This document shows, one piece after another, positions 1-8,342 of a DNA stretch of 64,000 bases. A model generated the notes under the pieces. The model was not told the origin of the DNA, ran no database searches, and saw nothing but the letters and a program-made list of their open reading frames with translations. Both the position numbers and the translations under genes were made by a program. Within the stretch, counting starts at the first letter, position 1; each line of letters starts with the position of its first letter. Location of the stretch: the NCBI GenBank assembly GCA_047125605.1, contig CP138932.1, positions 1-64,000 on the forward strand, read 5' to 3'. The DNA is from JAKVBK01 sp022447275 (lineage in GTDB: Bacteria; Pseudomonadota; Alphaproteobacteria; Rhodobacterales; Rhodobacteraceae).

Positions 1-293
1 CCGCCTATGCGTCGGCAGAGGATGAAGGCGGCGACGCAGCGCTGTATGATTACGAGCCTTCTGAAGAAGCGATCCTTGAAGACCTGTTGCCGCGCGGTGT
101 TGCGACACAAATCTTCTCGGCCCTGCTGGAAAACGGGGCATCCGAACAGGGTGCCCGCATGAGCGCCATGGACAACGCCACCCGTAACGCGGGTGACATG
201 ATCGAACGTCTGACCATCGAGTATAACCGCTCGCGTCAGGCCGTGATCACCAATGAGCTGATTGAAATCATTTCGGGCGCTGAAGCGCTCTAA
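1..293 (+). CDS. atpG: ATP synthase F1 gamma subunit, C-terminal part
   Basis: This is the last ~97 codons (reading from base 3) of the gamma subunit, the central rotor shaft of F1 ATP synthase; the 5' part lies outside the window. The visible end carries the conserved C-terminal helix (SEQGARMSAMDNATRNAGDM, then LTIEYNRSRQAVITNELIEI) that fits inside the alpha3beta3 barrel. It is followed after 20 bases by the beta subunit and then epsilon, the usual atpHAGDC order, so the genes are certainly co-transcribed. Nothing is abnormal in the part that can be seen. Confidence 0.97.
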   Translation, partial: AYASAEDEGGDAALYDYEPSEEAILEDLLPRGVATQIFSALLENGASEQGARMSAMDNATRNAGDMIERLTIEYNRSRQAVITNELIEIISGAEAL

Positions 294-313
294 GACCCGG
301 GAGATACCTCCAA

Positions 314-1738
314 ATGGCAAACGCACAAGGCAAAATCACGCAGGTGATCGGCGCCGTTGTGGACGTCCAGTTCGACGACCACCTGCCCGAAATCCTCAAC
401 GCGCTGAACACGGACAACAACGGCAACAAGCTTGTTCTCGAAGTTGCCCAGCACCTCGGCGAAAACACGGTCCGCACGATCGCTATGGACGCAACCGAAG
501 GCCTCGTTCGAGGCCAAACGGTTTCCGACACGGGCGGCCCGATCGCCGTGCCGGTGGGGGATGCAACCCTCGGCCGCATCCTGAACGTCGTGGGTGAGCC
601 CGTGGACGAAGGTGGCCCGGTTGAGGCTTCCGAGACCCGCGCAATCCACCAGCCCGCCCCCGAATTCGCCGAGCAGGCAACCGAGTCCGAGATCCTCGTG
701 ACCGGCATCAAAGTGGTGGACCTGCTGGCCCCCTACGCCAAGGGCGGTAAGATCGGCCTCTTCGGCGGCGCCGGCGTGGGCAAGACGGTTCTCATCATGG
801 AGCTGATCAACAACATCGCGAAAGTGCACTCGGGTTACTCGGTGTTCGCAGGTGTGGGTGAGCGGACCCGTGAGGGCAACGACCTCTATCACGAGATGAT
901 CGAATCCAACGTGATCAAGCCCGACAACCTGTCCGAATCTCAGGTTGCTCTGGTCTACGGTCAGATGAACGAGCCTCCGGGAGCCCGTGCCCGTGTCGCA
1001 CTGACCGGCCTGACCCTCGCTGAGCAGTTCCGTGACCAGTCCGGTACCGACGTTCTGTTCTTCGTCGACAACATCTTCCGCTTCACGCAGGCTGGCTCCG
1101 AGGTGTCCGCACTTCTTGGCCGTATCCCCTCTGCTGTGGGCTACCAGCCGACGCTGGCCACCGACATGGGCGCGATGCAGGAGCGGATTACCTCCACGAA
1201 GAATGGCTCGATCACTTCGATCCAGGCCGTCTACGTGCCTGCGGACGACTTGACCGACCCCGCGCCGGCCACGACCTTTGCGCACCTTGACGCAACCACC
1301 GTTCTGTCGCGTGCGATCTCCGAGCTGGGCATCTACCCCGCCGTGGACCCGCTCGACAGCTCCTCGCGCCTGATGGATCCGCAGATCCTGGGTGAAGAGC
1401 ACTATCAGGTGGCACGTGACGTGCAGGGTATCCTGCAGAAGTACAAGTCGCTGCAGGACATCATCGCCATCCTCGGCATGGACGAACTGTCGGAAGACGA
1501 CAAACTGACCGTTGCCCGCGCCCGTAAGATCCAGCGCTTCCTGTCCCAGCCGTTCGACGTGGCGAAAGTGTTCACCGGCTCCGACGGCGTGCAGGTGCCG
1601 CTCGAGAAAACAATCGCCTCCTTCAAGGCCGTTGTTGCAGGCGAGTATGACCACCTTCCCGAAGGTGCGTTCTACATGGTTGGCGACATCGATGAGGTGA
1701 TCGCAAAGGCCGAGAAGATGGCAGCGGAGGCCGCCTGA
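314..1738 (+). CDS. atpD: ATP synthase F1 beta subunit
   Basis: Catalytic subunit of F1 ATP synthase (474 aa, normal length), making ATP from ADP and phosphate at the cytoplasmic face of the membrane. The P-loop GGAGVGKT lies at residues 151-158, the Walker B strand LFFVDN at about 248-253, and the DELSE motif that contacts gamma at 390-394. The ATG follows a GGGAGATACC ribosome binding site. It lies between atpG and atpC, with one base between its stop and the atpC start, so translation is probably coupled. The minus strand is also open across almost the whole gene, but that is a codon-bias shadow. Confidence 0.99.
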   Translation: MANAQGKITQVIGAVVDVQFDDHLPEILNALNTDNNGNKLVLEVAQHLGENTVRTIAMDATEGLVRGQTVSDTGGPIAVPVGDATLGRILNVVGEPVDEGGPVEASETRAIHQPAPEFAEQATESEILVTGIKVVDLLAPYAKGGKIGLFGGAGVGKTVLIMELINNIAKVHSGYSVFAGVGERTREGNDLYHEMIESNVIKPDNLSESQVALVYGQMNEPPGARARVALTGLTLAEQFRDQSGTDVLFFVDNIFRFTQAGSEVSALLGRIPSAVGYQPTLATDMGAMQERITSTKNGSITSIQAVYVPADDLTDPAPATTFAHLDATTVLSRAISELGIYPAVDPLDSSSRLMDPQILGEEHYQVARDVQGILQKYKSLQDIIAILGMDELSEDDKLTVARARKIQRFLSQPFDVAKVFTGSDGVQVPLEKTIASFKAVVAGEYDHLPEGAFYMVGDIDEVIAKAEKMAAEAA

Positions 1739-1739
1739 T

Positions 1740-2144
1740 ATGGCCGCATCCATGCAATTCAACCTCGTGAGCCCGGAGCGGAGCCTTGCTTCGCTTCAGG
1801 CGAGCGCGGTGCAGATCCCGGGCGCGGATGGTGACCTCACTGCCATGCCCGATCATGCACCCGTGATCACCACTTTGCGGCCCGGTGTGCTCACCGTGTC
1901 CGGCGAGGCGGGTGAAACACGCTATGCGGTCACAGGCGGCTTTGCTGAAATCACGGCCGAGGGCACCAGCGTTCTTGCCGAGCGCGCTGTCCCGGTGGAA
2001 GATTTCACCGCCGACATGATGGCAGAGATCATGGCAGAGGCGGAGGCCGTTGCGCAGGGTGCCGAAGGCGCTGCCGCAGACGCAGCCGCCAAAACCCTGT
2101 CAGATCTTAAGGCGCTTGGTGAGGCCGTAGGCATTTCTGCCTGA
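1740..2144 (+). CDS. atpC: ATP synthase F1 epsilon subunit
   Basis: Epsilon subunit (134 aa) of the F1 central stalk, which couples gamma to the c-ring and can inhibit ATP hydrolysis. The N-terminal beta-sandwich is recognisable (MQFNLVSPERSLASLQASAV, then GADGDLTAMPDHAPVITTLRPG). The C-terminal part is a short alanine/glutamate-rich helical region, as usual in alphaproteobacteria. It starts one base after the atpD stop codon and is the last gene of the operon, followed by an intrinsic terminator. Confidence 0.98.
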   Translation: MAASMQFNLVSPERSLASLQASAVQIPGADGDLTAMPDHAPVITTLRPGVLTVSGEAGETRYAVTGGFAEITAEGTSVLAERAVPVEDFTADMMAEIMAEAEAVAQGAEGAAADAAAKTLSDLKALGEAVGISA

Positions 2145-2177
2145 CACCATCGCGCACTTTGATAGACCAAGACATCA

Positions 2178-2198
2178 GGGGCCTCCGGGCCCCTTTTG
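2178..2198 (+). terminator. Rho-independent terminator of the atp operon
   Basis: GGGGCC (2178-2183), loop TCCG, GGCCCC (2188-2193), then TTTTGTT. It lies 33 bases after the atpC stop codon and closes the ATP synthase transcript. Confidence 0.9.
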
Positions 2199-2308
2199 TT
2201 ATGGCGCGGGCCTAATTTTGGTGCGTCGAAGCCTTAACAGCACGCTGGGTGTTCTCTCCCCACCACTCTTCCATTGCGTGTGCCGCGAGTTTTCGGCAAG
2301 TTTCAGCC

Positions 2309-2659
2309 ATGCAGTCGTTGCGAAACAATTTGATCGGCGTTGACCGCGGCCAAGTCTTGATGTTCTCGGACTTTGCCGAAGGCGGCCCCATGTGGACCGA
2401 AGAAGGCGCCCGCATGGTCCGTCAGGAAGTCACCTTTGCAGAAACATACCGCAAGGCGCCACAAGTGATGGTTTCCTTGTCCATGTTCGATATGGACAGC
2501 GCCACCAACAAGCGGGCGGATTTACAGGCTGAAAGCATCTCCCGTACCGGGTTCACCATCGCTTTCAAAACATGGGGCGACACGCGCGTGGCGCGGGCGC
2601 GGGTAGATTGGATGTCCATTGGGGAACTGGCCCACGAGGATGACTGGAATATCCCTTAG
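2309..2659 (+). CDS. H-type lectin domain protein
   Basis: Small protein of 116 aa from the ATG at 2309 (an in-frame upstream start at 2249 gives a poorly conserved-looking leader). The C-terminal two thirds match the H-type lectin fold: VTFAETYRKAPQVMVSLSMF, a second strand pair around ISRTGFTIAFKTWGDTRVARARVDWMSIG, and no signal peptide. In animals (snail agglutinin, discoidin) this domain binds GalNAc-type sugars. Bacterial roles are not established, so no substrate is proposed. It is a single gene between the atp terminator and convergent prs. Confidence 0.8.
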   Translation: MQSLRNNLIGVDRGQVLMFSDFAEGGPMWTEEGARMVRQEVTFAETYRKAPQVMVSLSMFDMDSATNKRADLQAESISRTGFTIAFKTWGDTRVARARVDWMSIGELAHEDDWNIP

Positions 2660-2787
2660 TGCCAGTTACTGAGGCGTCCGACTGAAACCCATTCAAAGGT
2701 CAAGCCAAGCACGCCACATGCCGATCACGCGATGCTGCATCCACCCGTACAGAGCGCGGGGGACAGTTTGGCCAAATAGCAAGATCA

Positions 2788-2806
2788 CCTACTGGAGATC
2801 AGTAGG
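2788..2806 (-). terminator. Weak hairpin at the end of prs
   Basis: CCTACTG (2788-2794) and CAGTAGG (2800-2806) pair around a 5-base loop that includes the prs stop region. There is no clear U-run after it, so termination activity is uncertain. Confidence 0.3.
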
Positions 2807-3809
2807 TTCCCTCATAGATGGCGCTCAGGGTATCATGGCTGAACAGGGAAGAGACCGAGGTGCCGTTCCAGATATTCAGGATGGCTTGGGCAAAGATCGG
2901 GGCCGTTGGAACGATGCGGATGTTTTTGCAGGCCAGCACCGGTTTTGTCGGCTCGATCGTGTCGGTGATCACCATGGATTTCAGCTGCGAATTTGTGATC
3001 CGGCCCACGGCAGGCCCGCTGAGCACCCCATGCGAGGTGTAGGCATGCACTTCTTTGGCGCCAGCATCCATCAGCACATCGGCTGCCTTGCACAGGGTGC
3101 CGGCCGTATCACACATGTCATCGACGATCAGGCACGTCTTGCCCTTCACGTCACCGATGACGGTCATCTCGGCCACTTCACCGGCTTTCTCGCGGCGTTT
3201 GTCGACAATGGCGAGGGCAGAGCCGATGCGTTGGGCCAGTTCACGGGCCCGGGCAACGCCACCCACATCCGGTGACACCACCATCAACTCGTCCATGCGG
3301 TCTCCGAACTGGTGCTTGATGTCCAGTGCAAAGACGGGCGAGGCATAGAGGTTGTCCACGGGAATATCAAAAAAGCCCTGAATCTGGGCCGCATGCAAAT
3401 CCATGGTCAGGATGCGTTCCACCCCGGCGCTGACCAGCATGTTGGCCACCAGCTTGGCCGAGATCGGCGTGCGGGCCTTGGTGCGGCGATCCTGCCGGGC
3501 GTAGCCAAAATAGGGAATGACAGCCGTGATGCGCCCTGCGGAGGACCGGCGCAGTGCGTCTGACATAATGAGCAATTCCATAAGGTTGTCATTCGCCGGG
3601 TTCGAGGTGGGCTGGAGGATGAACATGTCCTCACCGCGGACGTTCTCATACACCTCAACAAAGATTTCCTGATCATTGAACCGTTCAACACGTGCGTCGA
3701 CCAGCCCGATATGCATGCCACGATACATCGACATCCGACGTGCCACTGCGTTGGCCAAAGCCGGGTTCGCGTTTCCGGAAATCATCTTCGGCTGGGTTGG
3801 ATTGGACAT
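2799..3809 (-). CDS. prs: Ribose-phosphate pyrophosphokinase (PRPP synthetase)
   Basis: Makes 5-phosphoribosyl-1-pyrophosphate from ribose 5-phosphate and ATP for purine, pyrimidine, histidine and NAD synthesis. The 336-aa protein shows the ATP-binding FGYARQDR (about 101-108), the metal/flexible region with DLHAAQIQGFFDIP (137-150), and the PRPP-binding loop VDDMCDTAGT (229-238). It is about 20 residues longer than E. coli Prs because of a short N-terminal extension. It is a monocistronic minus-strand gene, convergent with the lectin-domain gene. A small hairpin (CCTACTG/CAGTAGG) overlaps its stop codon. Confidence 0.98.
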   Translation of the reverse strand: MSNPTQPKMISGNANPALANAVARRMSMYRGMHIGLVDARVERFNDQEIFVEVYENVRGEDMFILQPTSNPANDNLMELLIMSDALRRSSAGRITAVIPYFGYARQDRRTKARTPISAKLVANMLVSAGVERILTMDLHAAQIQGFFDIPVDNLYASPVFALDIKHQFGDRMDELMVVSPDVGGVARARELAQRIGSALAIVDKRREKAGEVAEMTVIGDVKGKTCLIVDDMCDTAGTLCKAADVLMDAGAKEVHAYTSHGVLSGPAVGRITNSQLKSMVITDTIEPTKPVLACKNIRIVPTAPIFAQAILNIWNGTSVSSLFSHDTLSAIYEGTY

Positions 3810-3992
3810 CTTGCTACCTCGGGTCGAATCTAGGAACGGGGCGGGGTCTCCATACCTTTCGCTTTAAGCCACCTTCCCCTCAAAGGAAACTGTGTCCTTC
3901 GCGTCGCACACCATTGTCGTGCAGAAGTGCCCTGTCCAACCGGGCATGGCAGCGCTAGGTTGCCGGCGAACACCGCTCAGGAGCCCGCCACC

Positions 3993-4592
3993 ATGGCCCA
4001 TATCGACTATTTCTTCTCGACCATCTCGCCCTTCGCCTATCTCGCAAGGAATCGACTGGAAGAGATTGCGGGCAAGCACGGCGCCACGATCACCTACAAG
4101 CCCGTGGACCTCATTGCGTTGTTCGGGCGCACAGGGGGGCTTGCGCCGAAGGATCGGCATCCAAGTCGACAGGAAATGCGGCTGCAGGAACTGCGTCGAC
4201 AAGCGACCAAGGCCGATATGACCATTAACCTGCATCCGGCGTTCTGGCCCACGAATCCGGCGCCGTCATCCTATGCGATCATCGCCGCGCAACAGGCAGG
4301 CGATGGGGATGTCGGCAAACTGGTTGCCGCGATCACGTCTGCCTGCTGGGCCAAAGAGCAGGACATCGCCGCCGATGACGTCATCCGGGCCTGTCTCAAA
4401 CAGGCGGGGTTTGATCCGTCCCTTGCCGACAGTGGCTTGCTGACTGGCGCGGAAACCTACGCTGCCAATCTCGAGGAGGCCGCCAACCGCGGTGTCTTTG
4501 GCGCGCCATTCTACATTACCGATGGCGACGAACGGTTTTGGGGCCAGGATCGGCTTGACGATCTCGACTTGCACCTTTCTGGCAAGCTCTAG
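3993..4592 (+). CDS. 2-hydroxychromene-2-carboxylate isomerase family (DsbA-fold) protein
   Basis: A 199-aa protein of the HCCA isomerase / kappa-class GST branch of the thioredoxin superfamily. It begins MAHIDYFFSTISPFAYLARN, where the serine in the DxxxSTxSPFAYL stretch takes the place of the DsbA cysteine and would hold glutathione. The C-terminal half has the expected cis-proline region FGAPFYITDGDERFWGQDRL. The ATG at 3993 gives the family-typical N-terminus; an upstream in-frame ATG at 3927 adds 22 unlikely residues. HCCA isomerase proper acts in naphthalene degradation, but no such genes are near. A general glutathione-dependent isomerase or transferase is as likely. Confidence 0.85.
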   Translation: MAHIDYFFSTISPFAYLARNRLEEIAGKHGATITYKPVDLIALFGRTGGLAPKDRHPSRQEMRLQELRRQATKADMTINLHPAFWPTNPAPSSYAIIAAQQAGDGDVGKLVAAITSACWAKEQDIAADDVIRACLKQAGFDPSLADSGLLTGAETYAANLEEAANRGVFGAPFYITDGDERFWGQDRLDDLDLHLSGKL

Positions 4593-4600
4593 GCGCCCCC

Positions 4601-5416
4601 ATGACACCAGATATGCCCCTGCATCTGCGCCATTATGGCGATGGCGCAACCCAAGTTCTGGGATTGCATTGTGCCCTTGCATCCGGACGGGTGCTGCAAG
4701 GCCTTGCAGCTGCGCTGCCTGACAGCACGTGGCATGTGCCTGACCTGCCTGGCCATGGGCGTTCCCCAGACTGGCCCGACGAGACAGCTTTGGATTTTCA
4801 CGGCCACTGCGCGGACTGCATGGTCGGGATCCTGCAGAATACGGGCCCAGCCCATCTGTTTGGCCATTCCTATGGTGCTACGATCGCCCTGCGTGTTGCG
4901 CTTGATCACCCTGAGCTTGTTCAGAGCCTGACATTGGTGGAGCCGGTTCTTTTCGCTGCTCTGCGGGGGACTGAGGCCTACACGCAGGTAATTGCGGGAA
5001 CGACGGGATTTGAGCAGGCACTTGCCGCCGGGGATCGTCTTGGTGCGGCGCAGGATTTCTACACCATGTGGGGCGGCGGCGGCATCCCCTGGGAGATGCT
5101 CCCCGCGCCCGTCCGAGACAGCTGGTGCCAACGCATACATCTGATTCAGGCCCAGGCCCCAGGTTTGCACGATGACACGGGCGGCATATTGCTGCCCGGG
5201 CGTTTGGAAGGGCTCGCGGTGCCCGTGGCCTTGGTTGAAGGGGCCGACAGTCCCGAGGTGATCAGTGGCATCCTCGATCAACTCGAACGGCTTATGGCAA
5301 CCTCTAGCCGGCATCGTATTGCGGGCGCTGGACATATGGTGCCGCTGACCCATGGCCCCAAAGTGGCGCAGGTGATGGCGGAGGTTATCGCGCGCAGCGC
5401 GGCTGAGGCTGGCTAG
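4601..5416 (+). CDS. Alpha/beta hydrolase
   Basis: A 271-aa alpha/beta hydrolase following the isomerase by 8 bases, so probably co-transcribed. The nucleophile elbow is GHSYG (88-92) and the catalytic histidine is probably in AGAGHMVPLTHGP near residue 245. DLPGHGRSPDWP is the usual post-strand-4 loop. No signal peptide is present. The substrate cannot be told from sequence; members include esterases, haloperoxidases and C-C hydrolases. Its TAG stop overlaps the stop codon of the convergent dehydrogenase gene on a shared CTAG. Confidence 0.85.
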   Translation: MTPDMPLHLRHYGDGATQVLGLHCALASGRVLQGLAAALPDSTWHVPDLPGHGRSPDWPDETALDFHGHCADCMVGILQNTGPAHLFGHSYGATIALRVALDHPELVQSLTLVEPVLFAALRGTEAYTQVIAGTTGFEQALAAGDRLGAAQDFYTMWGGGGIPWEMLPAPVRDSWCQRIHLIQAQAPGLHDDTGGILLPGRLEGLAVPVALVEGADSPEVISGILDQLERLMATSSRHRIAGAGHMVPLTHGPKVAQVMAEVIARSAAEAG

Positions 5417-6315
5417 CCGTCTTGTTCGGGCAGACCGTTCTGCGCCGCGATGAAATCTGCCAGCATCGGCACGAATTTGTCCCCATCGCCCTGCGCATCC
5501 ATTGCAGCGAATCCATTGCGGATCACGGCTTGCAAAGGGGTCACGGCGCCAGCGGCAAGCCCCATGTTCGATAGATAGCGCATGTCCTTATGTGCGTTGG
5601 TGATGGCAAAACGGTGGGCGTTTTCATCCCGTTCGAGAGTCCATTTCATGAAGGTCTCGTAGAAGCTATTGGAGAGACGACCGGGCCGTATCACGCTGTC
5701 GATCTGCGCTGCTGTCAGGCCACTTTTGCGGCCAAGCGCCAAGGCTTCGGCATAAAGGGCGGCATAGCCCATCGCGATAAAATTGTTGATGAGCTTGATC
5801 TTGTGTCCAGAGCCCACAGGGCCGACATGGACAATAATCCCCGCCCAGCACGCCAGCACCGGGCGAATCTGTTCGAGCACTTCCGGGCTGCAGCCAACCA
5901 TTGCGTCCAAGGTGCCTTCCGCGGCTTCCTTTGGGGTGCGTGATAACGGAGCGTCCACGAGGATCACATCGTGGGCGGCCATCTCTGCGTTCAGGGCCTG
6001 CGTCGATACAGGATCAGAGGTTGAGCAATCGATCACGATCAGGCCAGGCTGCGCTGCGGACAGAATGCCGTTTGTTCCCCGGATATTCTCCTCTACTTGC
6101 GGCGAGCCGGAAACGCAGAGATGAATGATATCGCATTGCGCGGCCATCTGGGCTGGGCTGTCCACCTCTATGGCGCCCTTGCTGACCAGATCATCGATAT
6201 TGGTGCGGTTCCGGTGGGCCAACACCCTGAGATCGTACCCGTTTTTCAGGATGTTTGCGGCCATGCCATGCCCCATGAGGCCAAGCCCGATAAATCCGAT
6301 AACAGGTTTCTGCAT
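5413..6315 (-). CDS. 3-hydroxyisobutyrate dehydrogenase-family NAD(P)-dependent oxidoreductase
   Basis: A 300-aa beta-hydroxyacid dehydrogenase. The Rossmann motif GLGLMG (residues 10-15) follows MQKPVIGFI, the substrate-binding CSTSDPVSTQ segment is present, and the catalytic lysine is in GSGHKIKLINNF near residue 170. The family covers 3-hydroxyisobutyrate, tartronate semialdehyde, 6-phosphogluconate-like and glyoxylate/succinic semialdehyde reductases, and I cannot choose among them. The start at 6315 fits the family N-terminus; open sequence upstream runs into the gcv leader and is not coding. It is divergent from the glycine riboswitch and gcvT. Confidence 0.9.
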   Translation of the reverse strand: MQKPVIGFIGLGLMGHGMAANILKNGYDLRVLAHRNRTNIDDLVSKGAIEVDSPAQMAAQCDIIHLCVSGSPQVEENIRGTNGILSAAQPGLIVIDCSTSDPVSTQALNAEMAAHDVILVDAPLSRTPKEAAEGTLDAMVGCSPEVLEQIRPVLACWAGIIVHVGPVGSGHKIKLINNFIAMGYAALYAEALALGRKSGLTAAQIDSVIRPGRLSNSFYETFMKWTLERDENAHRFAITNAHKDMRYLSNMGLAAGAVTPLQAVIRNGFAAMDAQGDGDKFVPMLADFIAAQNGLPEQDG

Positions 6316-6444
6316 GGGAAAGCTCCTTGTCGTACCAGCCCTTTCACCTAGCGCTGGCACATGCCGCACGTCCAGTGATTTGGCTGGGAGGGTGCGGCAA
6401 GGCTTGCCTTGCTCCCGACGTGGCGGTATGGCAGCGTATACAGT

Positions 6445-6647
6445 GACGACACCGGGAGAACCGAACCACCGCCAAGTGGTAAGGTGCCGAAGGAGCAACC
6501 GCCCCGGAAACTCTCAGGCCGCAGGACCGGTGTTGTCATAAGACTCTGGAGAGAGGCACGGACATGTGCCCGCCGAAGGGATAACGATCTCAGGCGAAAG
6601 GACAGAGGGGGCACCAAGCCGCGCAATGCCGCGCGGTTCAAGGTGCC
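6445..6647 (+). promoter_or_regulatory. Tandem glycine riboswitch with expression platform
   Basis: Two adjacent glycine aptamers lie in the gcvT leader. Aptamer 1 (6445-6537) has P1 arms GACGACACC and GGTGTTGTC and the conserved core GCCGAAGGAGCAACC ... AAACTCTCAGGC ... GGACC. Aptamer 2 (6541-6612) has GACTCTGGAGAG, GCCGAAGGGATAACGATCTC, AGGCGAAAGGACAGAG. Downstream, GGCACC (6610-6615) can pair with GGTGCC (6642-6647) around an inner CCGCGC/GCGCGG stem, a candidate expression platform. The known role is activation of glycine cleavage when glycine is plentiful, and gcvT-H-P follows directly. Confidence 0.96.
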
Positions 6648-6699
6648 GGTACGCCATGCGAAAATTGCAGGCCCGGCCAAAGAAGGACGGGAGACTGCT

Positions 6700-7824
6700 A
6701 TGGCAGCAGATTTGGATGCCGCACGCGCAACGCCTTTGACGGGCATGTTGGCTGAGTTGGGCGGCAAGATGGTGTCCTATGCCGATCATGCGCTGCCCGT
6801 GCAGTTTGCAGGCGTTATGGCCGAACACACCCACACCCGCACGGCTGCCAGCCTGTTCGACGTGTCGCACATGGGGCAGGTCACGGTCCGCGGGCCCGGG
6901 GCTGCAGAGGCACTTGAGGCGCTGATCCCGGCAAATCTCATTGGCCTTGCGGAAGGGCGCCAGCGCTATGGCCTTCTGACGAATTCAGCCGGCGGGATCG
7001 AGGATGACCTGATGGCCGCACGCCTTGGCCCGGATCACTTCGTTCTGGTGGTCAATGGTGCTTGTCGCGATGCGGATTTTGCGCTGCTCAAGGCGGGCTT
7101 GCCGGGCCTGGAGGTGTCGATGGCCGAAGATCGTGCCTTGATTGCCTTGCAGGGGCCCAAGGCCGAGGCCGCGCTGTCTGCGCTTTGGCCGGAGGCCGCC
7201 GAGATGCGGTTTATGGATGTCCGGGAGGCGGTCGTTGATAGGATTTCCGTGCTGGTGGCCCGGGCCGGGTACACCGGTGAAGATGGCTATGAGATTTCCG
7301 TATCTGCGCAGGATGCCACGCGTCTGGCAAAGTTGCTTTTGGCGCAGCAGGATGTGCTGCCCGCCGGGCTGGGGGCACGCGACAGCCTGCGGCTGGAAGC
7401 GGGTCTGCCGCTGATGGGCAATGACATGGGGCCCGATGTGAGCCCGGCGCAAGCTGGCCTTGGCTGGGGGATCCCCAAGATCCGCCGCACTGGTGGCGCG
7501 CGGGCCGGAGGCTTCCCCGGGGCCGATGCTATCCTCGCAGAGTTTGAAAACGGCGCGGCACGCAGCCGGGTCGGGCTGCGCCCCGTGGGCCGCGCCCCCA
7601 TGCGGGCCGGTATCGTCTTGTTTGCCGACCAGGAGGGGGGCGCGCCTGTCGGCGAAATCCAGTCCGGCGGCTTTGGCCCCACCGTGGGCGGCCCTATCGC
7701 AATGGGCCGTGTCGATACTGCGCGCGCGCAACCCGGTACCACCCTCTATGGCGAAATGCGCGGAAAACGCCTACCGGTTGAGGTTGCCCCGCTTCCGTTT
7801 ACCCCTGCGCAATACAAGCGCTGA
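6700..7824 (+). CDS. gcvT: Glycine cleavage system T protein (aminomethyltransferase)
   Basis: Transfers the aminomethyl carbon from lipoyl-H protein to tetrahydrofolate, releasing ammonia (374 aa). Recognisable parts are LFDVSHMGQVTVRGP near the N-terminus, GYTGEDGYEI in the folate-binding domain, ARDSLRLEAGLPLMGNDM, and the C-terminal GxPIAMGRV barrel. The ATG at 6700 is preferred because it follows an AAGGACGGGAG ribosome binding site and gives the family length. Open frame upstream is the riboswitch. It is the first gene of the gcvT-gcvH-gcvP operon. Confidence 0.97.
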   Translation: MAADLDAARATPLTGMLAELGGKMVSYADHALPVQFAGVMAEHTHTRTAASLFDVSHMGQVTVRGPGAAEALEALIPANLIGLAEGRQRYGLLTNSAGGIEDDLMAARLGPDHFVLVVNGACRDADFALLKAGLPGLEVSMAEDRALIALQGPKAEAALSALWPEAAEMRFMDVREAVVDRISVLVARAGYTGEDGYEISVSAQDATRLAKLLLAQQDVLPAGLGARDSLRLEAGLPLMGNDMGPDVSPAQAGLGWGIPKIRRTGGARAGGFPGADAILAEFENGAARSRVGLRPVGRAPMRAGIVLFADQEGGAPVGEIQSGGFGPTVGGPIAMGRVDTARAQPGTTLYGEMRGKRLPVEVAPLPFTPAQYKR

Positions 7825-7852
7825 AGATTGTCCACCCAGGAGGAACCACCTA

Positions 7853-8239
7853 ATGACCCTGTCCACCATGCGTTTCACCGAGGCTCACGAATGGCTGCGC
7901 CCCGACGAAGAAGACCCGACTGTCGTGACCGTTGGCATCACGTCCCACGCGGCCGAACAGTTGGGCGATGTTGTCTTTGTCGAACTGCCTGAGCCGCCGG
8001 CAACGGTGGCGAAGGATGATGAGGTTGCGGTGATTGAAAGCGTCAAGGCCGCCTCCGAGATCCTCGCCCCGGTGGATGGTGAGGTGCTTGAGGTCAACGA
8101 AGCGCTTGCAGACAACCCGGGCCAGGCCTCTGAAGATCCCATGGGCGAAGGCTGGTTCTTCACCATGAAGATTGCCGATCCAGACGCCCTTGCGGCACTC
8201 ATGACCGAAGCCGCCTATAAGGCCCATATCGGAGAGTGA
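7853..8239 (+). CDS. gcvH: Glycine cleavage system H protein (lipoyl carrier)
   Basis: A 128-aa lipoyl carrier that shuttles the methylamine group between P and T proteins. The lipoylated lysine is K65 in IESVKAASEI, with the surrounding hammerhead fold (FTEAHEWL, VGITSHAAEQLGDVVFVELP, GEGWFFTMK). The start at 7853 has an AGGAGG ribosome binding site 8 bases upstream. It lies 28 bases after gcvT in the same operon. Confidence 0.98.
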   Translation: MTLSTMRFTEAHEWLRPDEEDPTVVTVGITSHAAEQLGDVVFVELPEPPATVAKDDEVAVIESVKAASEILAPVDGEVLEVNEALADNPGQASEDPMGEGWFFTMKIADPDALAALMTEAAYKAHIGE

Positions 8240-8342
8240 TCCGTTCTGCCTGCACGGCCCGTTCGTGCAGGCAATCCTTGCCAGGCCTTGCCATGGGCCT
8301 GACCCTTCAAGTGCCGACAGCTTGCGCCACAGGAGCCGACCG

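Noticed and set aside
290..1762. 490-codon open frame on the minus strand across atpD
   Set aside because: It is the antisense shadow of a highly codon-biased gene; atpD is certain and the antisense product matches no family.
6409..6699. In-frame extension of gcvT upstream to 6409
   Set aside because: This stretch is the tandem glycine riboswitch; the translated residues are not GcvT-like and the ribosome binding site lies before 6700.
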